Shown: piece by piece, positions 1 through 11,639 of the stretch
Numbering within the stretch: the first letter of the stretch is position 1
Layout: each line of letters opens with the position of its first letter
NCBI RefSeq assembly: GCF_028640845.1
Contig: NC_080540.1
Span: 154,263,920 to 154,327,919, forward strand
DNA: 64,000 nucleotides
Origin: Ahaetulla prasina
Lineage: Eukaryota > Chordata > Lepidosauria > Squamata > Colubridae
Direction of reading: 5' to 3'
The notes under the pieces: generated by a model
Databases searched by the model: none
What the model was told of the DNA's origin: nothing
Seen by the model: only the letters and a program-made list of their open reading frames with translations
Translations under genes and position numbers: made by a program

Positions 1-194
1 TAGCCTAACACTGAGAAAAATTAATTAGTGGGATGACTTGCCTTCAGAAATTGTGGAGGCTTCAACACTGGAGGTTTTTAAGAAAAGATTGGATAACTAT
101 TTGTCCAGAATGGTTTAGTATCTTCTGCTTCAGAGTAAGGGATTGGACTAGATGTCCAAGGTCCCTTCTGATTCTTGTTATTCTGTATTATGTA
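1..194 (+). mobile_element. CR1-like LINE, 3' end fragment
   Basis: The plus strand translates in pieces to the typical end of a CR1-clade ORF2 (LPSEIVEASTLEVFKKRLDN-like, then a GLD-QGP-F tail) and finishes with an ATTCTGTATTATG tail like the CR1 terminal repeat. It is truncated by the window edge. Frames are broken, so it is an old copy. Clade assignment is from recognised protein motifs, not alignment. Confidence 0.7.
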
Positions 195-553
195 AGTTTC
201 CAATACAAACTAAGCATATTATATTAATATGAACAAATTTGGACATACAATATATCAAAACGAAAGTATGGACAAATTAGATGGTGTGAGGATTCTGAGC
301 AGTATCTTAGATATTCCTAGTCCTGCCCTATCCTGTGATGAAAGAGCTGTGATGTTGTTTCTGGGATCTGTTGGAGCCACTCTCTCAGCTTAGGAGTCAC
401 AGTCTCAAGAGCTCCTACCACCACAGGGACCACCTTGGCCTTTACTTTCCACAGCCTCTCCAGTTCTTCCTTTAGACCCTACTATTTCTCCAGTTTCATA
501 TATTCTTTCTTCCTGATGTTGCTGTCACTTAACACTGCTACATCTATCACCAC

Positions 554-1036
554 CAGTGGTGAAATCTGAACCAGTTTACTACCGATTCGCTGGTTGCTCA
601 TGCACGTTGTGCACCAAACACACACTGCGTGCGCATGCACAGTACACACCAAACTCATGCTCTGCGCACGAGCGTGCATGCGCAGTACGCATCAAAAGGA
701 GGCTTGGGAAGGTAAGTAGAACAGCGAGGAGGGGGATAAATGTGGCGCGCGATTTAGATTTGCTAGAAAGCAGGATTTCTTGCTTTCTAGCAAAGCTTAA
801 CCCTGCTGAACAGCTGATCGTTGGAAATACCCATTCAGAGGAACCAGCAGCTTTTTTTAACTACCAGTTCGCCCGAACCAGTAGCTTTTTAAACTGCCAG
901 TTCAACCAAACTGGTAGCTAACTACCAGTTTGTCTGAACCAGTAACTTTTTTTTTACTACTGGTTCATCTGAACCAGTAGTTTTTATCACTACTGATTGG
1001 TCCAAACCGGAGGGAACTGGTAGCATTCCAGCCCTG
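554..1036. mobile_element. hAT-type non-autonomous transposon with internal tandem repeat
   Basis: The ends are CAGTGGTGAAATC and GCATTCCAGCCCTG, which are imperfect inverted repeats. They are flanked by 8-bp duplications ATCACCAC (546-553) and ATGACCAC (1037-1044), one mismatch apart. Removing the element restores a continuous LINE reading. The interior has a CpG-rich stretch around 600-760 and then a tandem array of ~32-bp units (841-1020). No transposase reading frame was seen. Confidence 0.8.
841..1020. repeat. Tandem array of ~32-bp palindromic units
   Basis: About five diverged units alternate ACTACCAGTTCG-type and GAACCAGTAG-type half sites separated by short T runs. Each unit can fold on itself because CTACTGGTTC and GAACCAGTAG are complementary. 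The array lies wholly inside the hAT at 554-1036. Confidence 0.75.
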
Positions 1037-1282
1037 ATGACCACCTGTCTGTCTGGATCTGGAAATCCCACAGGATCTTTGCTTTCTATGACCTGCTGTG
1101 GAATCTCCCACCTGGAACTGGGTGGGTCTAGCCCATATTTTGTGCAGATATTTCTGTACACAATAGTAGCTACTTGGTTGTGCCTTTCACTGTATACTGT
1201 TTTACTTCCATCTTATAACCTACCATTATGTTTTGTACTCTCAGACCTCTCTACGTAGTCTGCACTAGATTGATTAAATAGT

Positions 1283-1331
1283 TTGGATGGATGGATGGAT
1301 GGATGGATGGATGGATGGATGGATGGATGGA
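1283..1331. repeat. (GGAT)n microsatellite
   Basis: About 12 uninterrupted GGAT/ATGG units follow directly on the LINE fragment. Short plus-strand frames through it are not coding. Confidence 0.95.
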
Positions 1332-2319
1332 TAAGGATTTTTAAAAGAATATAAGAACATTCACTTGTTCTTCTGTTTCATATTTCAATAAAACTTTACA
1401 TTTTTTTATAAAATACTTCTTGAGTCACAAAGATATTTTCAGGCATTACCTGTTTTTATATCTGTTTCATAATCTCAGTATGGCACATCTAACAAAACAG
1501 TTTTTAAAATCTACATTAACCTTCATTTTGTCATACCATAAATTTCTATGCGACCCATGTCTCAGATCTTGTCTTCTAGCTCCTTCTGTTTCTCAGCAGC
1601 ATACAATAATTCATCCAAACTAAACAAGCTGCAAAATATAATTTCATCTCAGGTAAACCCAATTCTCTATCAATGAAAAAAACCAATGAAAAATAGTTAT
1701 GGATCTCTTCCTGTTTTATCAGACAAACTTTGCCTAGGAAGCATAAAATAAAAGGCTCAATAAATAAGAAAAGATGCATAAACATGAAGCCTAAGGACAA
1801 CTATAGTCAAAAGTAAAATCAGAGAAATAGCTAACTTGTTTGTAAAAGATGAACAAGATTATATCTTGAGGGAAGTAGCATTCTAAATTGTAAGAACTAT
1901 CACCAAGAAGGCCTATCACTTGGGCATGAACCTTGGAAGGAGAGGCTTTTTTCATGTCCACACCAGATTCTGTTCTGATAAAGCATTGGCTGATATATCC
2001 CAATACTGCAACAAATGGGAATTAAAAGGTTGTATCATAAACCAACCAAACCAATGAATTTATTTACTTTAGGATTGGCATTGTTCTATGTTCACAGACA
2101 CTCCTACTAGGTAATCAGTAACCTAGCTGCTGTATTTTATATTAGCTGTAGCTTTTGGGACATCTCCAAAGGCAGGCCCACATATATCACATTACAGTAG
2201 TCCAATGAATAGAGTAGACCATCTAGTCTTTAGCTGTCCCTGTATGGACCGCATGGATTGGTTTTATTTTGAAGGCTTTTTTTCCCCAATTTATGTATGT
2301 GTATGCATGCATGCCTACA
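1332..2319. other. DIP2B intron 1, mostly unassigned
   Basis: AT-rich intronic sequence. The part at about 2040-2230 resembles an old LINE relic (an antisense 'ctgtagcttttgggacatctccaaagg' type segment) but was not assigned. No exon with conserved protein similarity was found on either strand. Confidence 0.5.
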
Positions 2320-2404
2320 CACTTACACAGCCTACTGGTTTGGCTGTCCAAAATACTCCCAGTTTCTTAAGTGGCCCCTTGGGAAAATTAATTGCCAAGC
2401 CCTG
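2320..2404 (-). mobile_element. hAT terminal fragment
   Basis: Read on the minus strand it begins CAGGGCTTGGCAATTAATTT and continues CCCAAGGGGCCACTTAAGAA. This resembles the start of the element at 12881 (CAGGAGTGGGCAATTAATTT). The other end is not recognisable. Confidence 0.5.
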
Positions 2405-4096
2405 ATATATAGAGAACTTTTATTTAAAGTCTTACCAATAACTGCAAGTAGCAGTTCCCAAAGCATTTACCATAACTAGCTATACAATTGTTTTCTTTTG
2501 CCTTCAATCTGCTATGAAATGGCCCCATCAATTACTTCTTGCTTACTTCTATTTGCATTCATTTTACCATTTACTTTTGTTGTTGTTGTGGCAATCTTTT
2601 TTTTAATATAATTTCTTTGAATATTGGAGTGTTTATGAAATCTGCATAATTTACTCTGGGCACAGAACTCAGACGCAACAGCAGACGCACAGTGCTTACT
2701 GTTATAATTGCACAGCCAAGCTGACGACCCATATGCAAACCAAATGGGAAAAAATAATGATCGAGACAACACTAGGTGTTTAAAAGGCCTAAAAGTATAG
2801 AAGGCCTGCAGAAGCAGTCATTCTTATCCATCGCTATTTCAGAATTCCAGGCCTGCAAATTTTTAAAAAAATATCTGGGAAAGGAACTTGCTAGATCATG
2901 TCTCACTACTTGTCATAAACTGGCCTCATCTATGACAGGGAAAACTACATTATACTCTGGATGCTATGTAACTGCATTACAATTACAGAGATACGATCAC
3001 CATGGAGCTGATCTTGGTGAGTGCCAGCAGAGATCTGCACAGGGGATGAGGCTTGTACTTCTCTCCATCTTACTCATCAAAATTGCCACACCAGGGAACC
3101 GAATTTTCTAAATATTATGATATAAAGCAAACTGCTCCACAGAACACAACCAAGGGACTAAGCCAATTCCTTAGCAGGAAGGAGACATTCCTCCTGATTT
3201 TATTTATCACATTTCTATCCCACTGCAGCAAAAAAAGAAAGAAAAGAAAAGAAAGCTCTCAGAAGCTTACATAAAATATAAAAAACTAATAAAAGTTTCC
3301 TTGGTGCCATCTTCAGAATAAAAGTAATAAAAATAAATAACACCGACCAAATATTGGAATAAAAGCACTAAAAATAGAAGTTAAAGTTGGTGTGATAAAA
3401 TCAGAGGAAGGAGCTCCAAAACGACAGCAAATGTTGTGGCTTTTGACATATAAACAGGATGGGAGCTAGCCTGTTCTCTACTAGAAGGCTGTCCTACAGA
3501 AAAACGCCCCTTCCCACTTCAGCTTCCCAAACCTCTTAAATGAGGGTTTAACAACAGTTTCTCCCTTTCCTCCTAACATAGACATGCAGGCATTACAAAA
3601 ATACCTTAATTTTGAAATCATTTAAGATTTAGGCTACTGGTTAAAACACTGTTTCTAGGGCACACATGTCATGGTATACTAATAATTTCTATTTTCTCCA
3701 CAAGGTATCTCTACCAGCTGTGTAAATGCAGTTGTGAGGATCTTGGCAGAACTGTTTGAACACTACTGATGACCCAATCTGTCATTACACGATTGGAGAA
3801 AAACTGGGTTGCGTTTGGACTTGCATCAAATTCTTTCCACCAAAGATCAAAAAACATCCACCAAAGATTATATATTTTCTGACGTCCTACTTGAACGTTC
3901 CCGAGAATCTCAACCCTTGTAACTTTACTTATATTTATATATTTGAAAGCATATTTATGTGTGCTAATATAACAGAAGTCAAAAAGTATCTAACTCATGT
4001 AGCCAACCTAGATAAATAAGAGGAAATACTACTGAGTCCCATCAAGACTTCCTTCAAATTAATGCTGACTAAAATACCCTGTAAAATTTCCCAGCA
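2405..4096. other. DIP2B intron 1, no gene seen
   Basis: AT-rich. A degraded LINE/SINE tail is suspected near 3195-3330 (a poly-A/AAAGA-rich patch). Short open frames here (for example 2776-3111 and 3756-4019) lack recognisable domains and look like chance. Confidence 0.5.
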
Positions 4097-4260
4097 GCTA
4101 TGTTGAAGTAAGAGTGAGGAGACTGAGGTTCTCATCTTCAGTCACCAAAGCTCACTGGGTGACATTGTGACAGTTACGTTCTCTTTGCCCAACCTGTTTT
4201 TCAGAGTTGTTGTGAGGGAAAAATATAAAGAGAGAAAATTATATATGCCCTCCTGATTTC
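4097..4260 (+). mobile_element. Degraded Sauria-type SINE
   Basis: The middle of the unit resembles the 'tcactgggtgacattg...ttctctttgcccaacc...gttgttgtgagg' region of squamate tRNA-derived SINEs, also seen more clearly at 4972-5158. The tRNA head and tail are eroded. Confidence 0.5.
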
Positions 4261-4448
4261 CTAAATTAAACATAGGCTAGAAATAGAATGTACTAGAAAA
4301 CTCATGACCTGTGGGGTCATCATTTCAGATACATGCAAACAGAATAATCACAGGTAGATAAAAAATAATGGGAGCAGGAATAACTTCCAAATTTCTGGAA
4401 GTTTGCCATTTCCTTGTCTGAAGATAGCAGTGAGCATCAGAAACCTAC

Positions 4449-4553
4449 CTTCCTTCCTTCCTTCCTTCCTTCCTTCCTTCCTTCCTTCCTTCCTTCCTTC
4501 CTTCCTTCCCTTCCCTTCCCTTCCCTTCCCTTCCCTTCCCTTCCCTTCCCTTC
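4449..4553. repeat. Compound (TTCC)n-(CCCTT)n microsatellite
   Basis: About 15 TTCC units are followed by about nine CCCTT units. Both strands give artificial open frames of repeated Leu-Pro-Ser-Phe or Lys-Glu-Gly-Arg, which are not genes. Confidence 0.95.
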
Positions 4554-4971
4554 CTTTTCTCTCTCTTCTTCTCTCCCTCCTCTCCTTTCTTGCTTCATTT
4601 CCCATCCAGTAGGTAGGTAAATGGCTGCTGCCAGGTAGGGAAGGGAGCAAGGGGATATGTTAGTGACCAGAACACAGAGGAACTGGTGGAGAGTGCACCA
4701 TTTCTCCATTAATTTTTTCCCTGCATGCTTTTCACAAGCATGCTTACCTCCATGCGGCTGCACTCAGCCGTGGCCATGTGATTCTCATTTCCAATGTTTC
4801 CTGACAGCTTCCCACAAGATGATGGGGAACAGAAGCAACTGAAATGATTGCTGATGTTCCTTGCCACCTTCCCGCTAGCAAAGTCTGAACAGCAGCAGCG
4901 CAGCAACACTGAAGCATCAAAAAGATTCATTCCCTTGGGATTAGGTTAAAAAGCAGAGGTCCCACCTTAAC

Positions 4972-5158
4972 CACAAAAAGCAGCTGGGTGACCTTGAGCC
5001 CATCACTCTCTCTCTCTCTCTCTCAGCCCAACTCACTTCACAGAGTGGCTGTTGTGGGGAAAACAGCAGGAAGATGTGTAGGATATATTTGTCGCCTTGA
5101 GTTATTTTTGAAAATAGTAAAGGTGGGATATAGCTAAATAAATAAAGTAAACTAATAA
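4972..5158 (+). mobile_element. Sauria SINE, 5'-truncated, with BovB-like tail
   Basis: It contains the internal segment 'agctgggtgaccttgagccc', an expanded (CT)n at about 5008-5025, the segment 'cttgagttatttttgaaaat' and an AAATAAATAAA tail. The 3' part of this SINE class is known to be shared with BovB LINEs. Confidence 0.8.
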
Positions 5159-5448
5159 ATAAAACTACTGGGTGCCAGCATTCTGCAGGTTAACTCATTT
5201 TAGGTATTTTTGTCCTGTGATGCAGTGTTTTAGCCAACTGAGGGTTACAAAGTATCAAACAGACTTGAGAGTGTTAGTAGTATATAGATAGATGAATAAA
5301 TAAATCCTTGATAATTTAAAAAGAAAATTTTGCAAAAACATACATTTCTAATAACTGAAATCAAGAATAAACTCAGATTACAGTACAGAATATATAATAA
5401 GTGCAGTTTTAATACACATAGAATTGTTCTGTATTTGATTTAACTACT

Positions 5449-5584
5449 GTGTTTCCATGAAAATATGACCCTGTCTTATATTTTTTTGAACCCTGAAATA
5501 AGTGCTTGGCCTTATTGCCATGCGCTCAAAAGCCCAATTGGGTTTATCATCGGGGATCTCTTATTTTGGGGAAAACAGGGTAAA
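5449..5584. mobile_element. Short TIR element (MITE)
   Basis: The left end is tgtttccatgaaaatatgac and the right end is cttattttggggaaaacagg, which are roughly inverted. The pair belongs to the 'cccaaaataagacc' family, also represented at 45887-46461. No coding capacity. Confidence 0.5.
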
Positions 5585-6424
5585 TCCAAAGATCACTAGA
5601 TTTTAAAATAAGAATTGTCCATTTGGATAGAAAGATATCTCACATAATGGAAATCGATCATCTGATCATCATCATACTGAAAACAAAAGCTCACAAAACT
5701 TTTGTAACACACAAATATGTAGTTTTGAATTATTTTCCTCTAAAAACCAATGAACAAGCATAATATTTTTCACTCATTTATTTAATTGGGTTCTATTTAT
5801 CCAGTTTTAGGACTTCTGTGAAAAACAGATCAAGCTTTAGGTCATTTTTATGCAGAAATATTGAACATCCAAAGGGTTCAAAAACTTTTAAACATTCTTG
5901 TAAATATGAATAGCTGCACTGAGTTGCATTCTAGGATCCATGGCCACACAATTCTTTAAATAAATAAACATCCTTATTGAATATTCTGATTTTTCTTACA
6001 TATTCATTAAAGATAACAAAAAAACACCCTCTTAATGCTAATGTGCGTATCTGTGTTTTGGAAAATAGCTGTCCTGTAATGCAGTCATTCCTCTCTTCAG
6101 TCAGAACATATCTTACCAAATAACATGCCCAGACACATTCAAAAAGTTGATTCCGCCTTTGACTCACCTTTAGTTAAACTGATAGGAACAGAAATCCACT
6201 GGAGGAAAATGTAATTATGTTACTCCAACTATTCATTGGTCAATTGAATTTGCCTATCAAACAGTTATACTCTAGCCTTAATAGAAATGCATTCATTGTG
6301 TCTGAAATTTTCTTAGGACCATGAACAGCTGGTAAACAATGAAGGCCTAAGATCTGGTCATGCTGTTGAGTCCTAAATGCTCTCCCTCTGCAAGCTATTT
6401 AATTATCCTTAACTGTTAAGTATA

Positions 6425-6650
6425 AGCAGTCTATGTTATTGCTAAAGGCGTCAAGCTAGATACCAGGAAGTTGTGAGTTCTAGTACCACTTTAAGCATGA
6501 AACCATCTGGGTGACCTTGGCCCAATCACTCCTTTTTCAGCCCTAAGAAGGAGGCAAGACAAACCACCTGTATAAAACTTTACCAAGAAAACTTCAGGAA
6601 CTTGTTGAGGCAATTGCCAGGAGTCAAAATTAACTCAAAGGCATCAATCA
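6425..6650 (+). mobile_element. tRNA-derived SINE, diverged
   Basis: It follows the order of the element at 11640: 'ggcgtcaagctagataccag', then 'gtgagttctag' (box B-like), then 'tgggtgaccttggccca', 'aaggaggcaagacaaacca', and an end related to 'ggcaattgccaggagtca'. Confidence 0.7.
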
Positions 6651-8420
6651 ATCTATAGTATGGTTTATTTTAAATACACCATAAAATTATTTAACCTTTT
6701 TTCTGGTAAACCTATTTTTTAATCTATTGTTACTTATAAGCTCAGTGCTGTGAATCAAGGTTGAATGTACTAGCCAACACGCTACTTTAGATTGCATAAT
6801 TTCACAGAGATTAAGGACGCCTATTCCATTGGTATCCACATAATTTTTAAATTCTTCATTATCCAGACAAAGACTATTATTATTTATACAGTTGACAGAA
6901 GTGATCTCTGGAGTTTACAACATATACTCTATTACTCCTCATTGTCACAACTAAATTCAATAGCATTTGAGTTCAAGCAAGCTCTGTCCTAAAGAAGTTG
7001 ACAGAGGTGAGGGGATGAACCCAAGTATAAGAACAAGAATTTTTACCCTTTGCCAATTCTTTTATCTTTAGATACTATTCTTTCACAACTCTTTCCTCAT
7101 ATAGTGAATTATCTCACAAGAAGCATTCATTCAAATTACAAAGTCTCATCAAGATAAAGAATGCTGGGGAGAAATATCTTAATCTATACTGATTAGAAGT
7201 AGTACACTGGATCCAATGAAAGGCCTAATCCAGCATTTCATTCATTCCCAAAGTTGAAACACGTGGAAAGTACACAACAGATTATTATAAAATAAGTTAA
7301 TTTCAGACCCATATTACATTTTATGTTAAACATGTTTATGAAGTAGCTCTTATGAAGAACAGCTACTAACAAAATTACATCCCCTAGATTTGTCCACGTT
7401 TTCATTAAAATGGCCAAGTAAGCTGCTGTAATTGTATCTTTAGAAATCAAGAACCAGAATGTAACCGTGCACTAAGTATTGCCCTTTCTGTCTTGAATTT
7501 CTCACCATCCAGTTATCTACCGTTCTAACTCATAAGTGAGTCACTACAGCCCCTTGATCACTTTGGTTGCTATTCTGTGCATCTTTAGGGTGGGTCCATA
7601 ACTAAACAATATTTGAAGGCTGGGTTATAGCAAAAATTTTCTTAAAGAAATTATAACATTTGGAACTCCTCTTTTCTCATTTTCACATCCAGCCACGCTG
7701 AGTCTATAAGGGATCATTCATCTTCCCCAGATATAAACAGTACCTTATCTACATACCAAACAAGCTCAGTTTTTTCCCAATGTTAGGCTCAGTCCTACTT
7801 ATGTCTGGAAAATGTGTACAGTATGACACAAAATCAGGACATTTACAACTAGTATGGTATTCCTTTACCAGAGAGATAAGCAGAACAGCTTCCTGTAATA
7901 GACATAAAACAGTTCATTTGGGAAAGGTGAATTCTAGTAAGGAATCTTTATTTTTAGATACAACACACCCTAACTGTCACAATGAATGTAGCTGTTAGAA
8001 AACAGATTAGTAGAATCTTCTTTCTCTAAGGAATATTCCAGGCAAGACTTTTGTCAGTTTCATTTTGCACTACAGCATTTGTAAAATTGTACCTAACAAC
8101 ACACTTCATACTGCAGTTTTAGTTTCTCAAATTTTCAAAAACAGACACAATACCTAAAATAATTATTATTTACAATACCTAAAATAATAATTATTAAACA
8201 TCTGTTTATTTCTGCAACCACTCAGGATGATGCAGCATCTCTATGGCATGGATTATTTCTCACTGCTTCTCATTGGCTAATTAGATTAGAGGGAGTTTCC
8301 CCTCAGCCACTCTCAATAAGAAGTAATGGTGGACTAATGCTAAGGAACTTCAATCAAGACCAGCAGCACATTATTTACAAGCAAAAGGCAAAATAGAAAT
8401 TAAAGGCAGCAATTTTTTAT
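6651..8420. other. DIP2B intron 1, nothing recognised
   Basis: AT-rich sequence without clear repeats, RNA genes or open frames with recognisable products. A short ACAATACCTAAAATAAT duplication lies at about 8149-8195. Confidence 0.5.
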
Positions 8421-8429
8421 GGTCCAAAC

Positions 8430-8760
8430 CTCTACAAAATCAATAGCTTTAATAAGATGCCAAAGAATAATAAACGCCCTCTGCACATGAGGTATTAAAT
8501 TGGCTAATTGCCCATTAATGTTTTTGATGATTTAAAAATACACATACTTATCGCACTATAAAAACACACATAATGTTGTTAAAAGAAAAAAAAATCACCT
8601 CTGTAATTAGCGAAAGCAAATTATGCATGAATAATATAAGCAAATGATGGGAATAAATTATTATAGGAAGCTCCTGAAAGATTTTGCAAAGCTTAAAAGA
8701 GAAGAAGCACAGAAAGAATGAAGTTCTCAAGTCAAGGAAACAGTGGGATACAGAGGCATC
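8430..8760. promoter_or_regulatory. Candidate conserved noncoding element (homeodomain-motif rich)
   Basis: This is non-repetitive sequence dense in TAAT/ATTA cores: 'ggctaattgcccattaatg' near 8501, 'ctgtaattagcgaaagcaaa' near 8601, and 'attatgcatgaat' near 8621. Unlike its surroundings it has no repeat features or degraded TE frames. Conservation is inferred from composition only. It would sit in DIP2B intron 1 about 7 kb from the promoter. Confidence 0.3.
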
Positions 8761-8948
8761 CATGGGAAGCAGTGTTAAGCCCTAAGCCCTGCCCCCTTTG
8801 TACATATTTTGTTCTGTTGCACCCATATTCAAAGAGGGTTTAGATAGCATCACAAAACTACTTTATTTTGACAAAAGCACCGGGTCCTGCAGTGTGCTTC
8901 TGATAACATAAAAATTGTCAAGGATATAGCCACAAATTATTAAAGACA

Positions 8949-9349
8949 CCGTATTTGTTTGGAGTATAAGACGCACCTCAGTTTTTGGGGAGGAAAATAA
9001 GAAAAAAGCTGATTGGCAGGTGGATTGGCCACTGGGAATACCCCCAATCAGCTGTTTCCAGAGGTGAATTTTAGCAACAGGTTCCTGGGTTGTGAGCTCT
9101 GTGCCTTGTTTTTTGTTTTTTTTCTGCCTCTGAAACTTCTGAAACTCTGTTTCAGGGGGAAAAAAATATGCCTCTAAAAGCCTCCAAAACAGAACTTCAG
9201 AAAAAAAAGCCTCTGAAGCTCTATTTGGGGGCTTCATTTCTGATGCTTTTTTCAGCCTCTGAAACTTCTGTTTGAGAAGCTGGGCAGGGCTACATTCAGA
9301 ATATAAGACGCACCTAGATTTTCACCCTCTTTTTTTGGGGGGGAAAGAT
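8949..9349 (+). mobile_element. TIR DNA transposon, right end lost
   Basis: It starts ccgtatttgtttggagtata, then 'agacgcacctcagtttttgg', with an inner 'ggctacattcagaatataag' block. The same modules occur in the same order on the minus strand at 33918-34634, so the two are copies of one family. The right terminal repeat is missing: sequence switches to the 126-bp repeat at 9350. Confidence 0.65.
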
Positions 9350-9475
9350 GCTATTGGTAGCTGGAAATCACTACCAGCACTTCCAAATTAGTGAACTGCT
9401 TTAATTTACAGCAGTAGATTAGGAAGAAACAAGGATGGGTAGGTAGCTTAGAATTTGTGCATTGGTTTACCAAAT
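9350..9475 (+). repeat. 126-bp direct repeat, copy 1
   Basis: It begins gctattggtagctggaaatc and ends ttggtttaccaaat. It matches 9941-10066 base for base with fewer than about ten differences and the same length. The origin of the unit is not recognised. Confidence 0.85.
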
Positions 9476-9940
9476 AGCTTTGGCTCCTTGGTTAACATGT
9501 AGAGTCTGGCACATGGTCAAACTTTAGTTACGGATGGACAACTTAGACATATTGTTCAATTGTCAGAAACAGAAACTGGGGATTTTGACAAATCATTGTA
9601 CCATATGATGACTTCCTGAGAGACCCATAACATTTGACTTGGACACCAATATCACATATATATTACCTTCACATGGTGCCCATATACTATTCTTTTGTAG
9701 ACACCTATACTGATTTATCCACCAACAGAAACAAAATGGAAATAACATGGTTGCTATTACAAGGTCTTACTGACAACATGCATAGTAAACAATACCTAGT
9801 GAAAATTAGCAAATTCTTAAAGCAAGATGATTAAAAAAAAATACAGATCTAAAACAGAAATCAGAATACAATCCTATATTTATATCTTGTATAACACAAA
9901 ATGCATGCCAGTATGATTAGAGGAAACAAAACTCCATGTA

Positions 9941-10066
9941 GCTATTGGTAGCTGGAAATCACTACCAGCACTTTCAAATTTCTGAACTGCTTTAATTTAC
10001 AGCAGTAGATTAAGAAGAAGCAAAGATGGGTGGGTAGCTTAGAATTTGTGCATTGGTTTACCAAAT
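9941..10066 (+). repeat. 126-bp direct repeat, copy 2
   Basis: Second copy, 591 bp after the first in the same orientation. Sequence outside the unit does not match on either side, so it is a dispersed or rearranged unit and not a simple tandem duplication. Confidence 0.85.
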
Positions 10067-11639
10067 TAAGATGTAATAAACAATCTACCACCACACACAA
10101 ATATAGCTGACCAGGATGCCAAATGAAAACTGTATCACATTCAAGGCTTTTGATTAGCACCCTTTTTTGTAGCATGATGCAGAAGTGGTGGATGTTATTC
10201 CCCTTCCAGCCTATATAGTTTTATAGAGGTTATGCTTATACTGATTCCAGTGAAAAGTACCTTATCCTTGGCATAAAACCATCCCCAAAAGGCATCAGTA
10301 ATAACAGTAAACAACTAATCAATGTAGACAAAGGTCCCTCTTAATAGAAAATCTGATGTTTTTAGCTTTCTGGAAAATTTAGTTGGCTCAAAGGTGGTGA
10401 AATTATTCTGTAAAAAATCTTTACTCTCTTTAAGAATCAGAACTCCCCAGGGAAGAAACATTATTGGTTTACATGAGTTTCCATTCTCAGTATATATAAT
10501 TTTCACTCAACAATAATCGGAATGCAACTAAGTGCCACCTATATGCAGGGCAAGTAGCATGCTATCGATACAGAGAGACCTCCCTATGTAAACATGCTTC
10601 CATATTGAATTAGCATCCTTACTGGGCTATGCTGAAAAAAACCACTGCAGTGCTTTGAATTGCAGCTTCAGGGATACCGTATCAAGATCAGATGCTATGC
10701 AAACAATGCAGAATAAGCATATCACAGCATACTTTAAAAGATTAAATTGTGTAAGGTAAGTTATAACATTATAAAAACTGGTTTTTTTAAATCAGCCAGA
10801 TGTGCCGGTATATTAACAATGTAGGATTCATTGAAAACGATATAAAAAAATAATATTTTTCATGATTCTCCAAATGTAATATGATTTCAATTAATTGTTT
10901 GTGTGAGATTTCCATAAATGAAACTGGGTCAATCAAATCTGACACTGGAAATTTGTATTTATATATTGCACAGCTACATATCAAAACAAGATGACTATAA
11001 CAAGAAAACATCAACAAGACCAACATCATAACAAAAGCCCTGAAAGCTGATGATTGGGAAAACACATAAAAATGGTAAAATAAATTTTAAAAAAACAATA
11101 GGATGAGCAAAAATATGAAGGGCAAGAACAATCTTACTACATAGATAGCTTACTCAAGAAAATTGTATAAATTTGCTATTAAATAAGCAACATTCCTTCT
11201 CTAAAGTTGTACATAAAGATTTTCATGAAGATAATGTTCCTATATAACAATATAACATTATTGCTTCCTCCCCAAATATTGTACAGAAGAAACCATGGAC
11301 CAGACTTGAACAGTTTTTTCAGCAGCAGCAGCAATAATAATGTATAAATTGCTATTTCTTTGTATCTTTACTTGCATATTATATTATTTGAGTATCAACA
11401 GGCCTTTAGTTTTAATGATTTCTCTATAACCCAGTATTATTAAAATGTAATGCATTATACAAGCAAGACATGTGGTCTTTGCTCAATTATTAATCTTGTA
11501 CAGTACACATTTTATAGTGTAAAATCATATAATATAGGACACTTAAAACAGTCATCACTTTAAGTTTCTTCATTCAAGATCCAAAAATTAATTCCACTTG
11601 GCCAACTATACGTTTGATTTCTGGTATTTGAATGAGAGT
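10067..11639. other. DIP2B intron 1, nothing recognised
   Basis: AT-rich intronic sequence. Open frames (for example minus 10787-11065) are short, hydrophobic and without recognisable motifs, and are judged to be chance. Confidence 0.5.

Larger units (their letters stand above)
290..1260 (-). mobile_element. RLE-type LINE (R4/Dong-like) C-terminal fragment, split by a hAT
   Basis: Read on the minus strand, 1260-1037 encodes RHNQVATIVYRNICTKYGLD, a WEIPQ stretch and then TDRQVV. The reading resumes at 553-482 with VVIDVAVLSDSNIRKKEY and MKLEK. This is the end of a non-LTR retrotransposon whose C-terminal domain carries a restriction-like endonuclease signature (conserved aspartates after a CCHC/RHN region). 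The element at 554-1036 interrupts it exactly between TDRQ and VVID. Family naming is inference. Confidence 0.65.

Noticed and set aside
841..1020. CRISPR-like array
   Set aside because: The repeats are contiguous ~32-bp palindromic units without unique spacers, inside a hAT in a vertebrate intron.
4403..4763. Coding frames through the TTCC/CCCTT repeat
   Set aside because: They are translated microsatellite on both strands, with repeated Pro-Ser-Phe-Leu or Lys-Glu-Gly-Arg.
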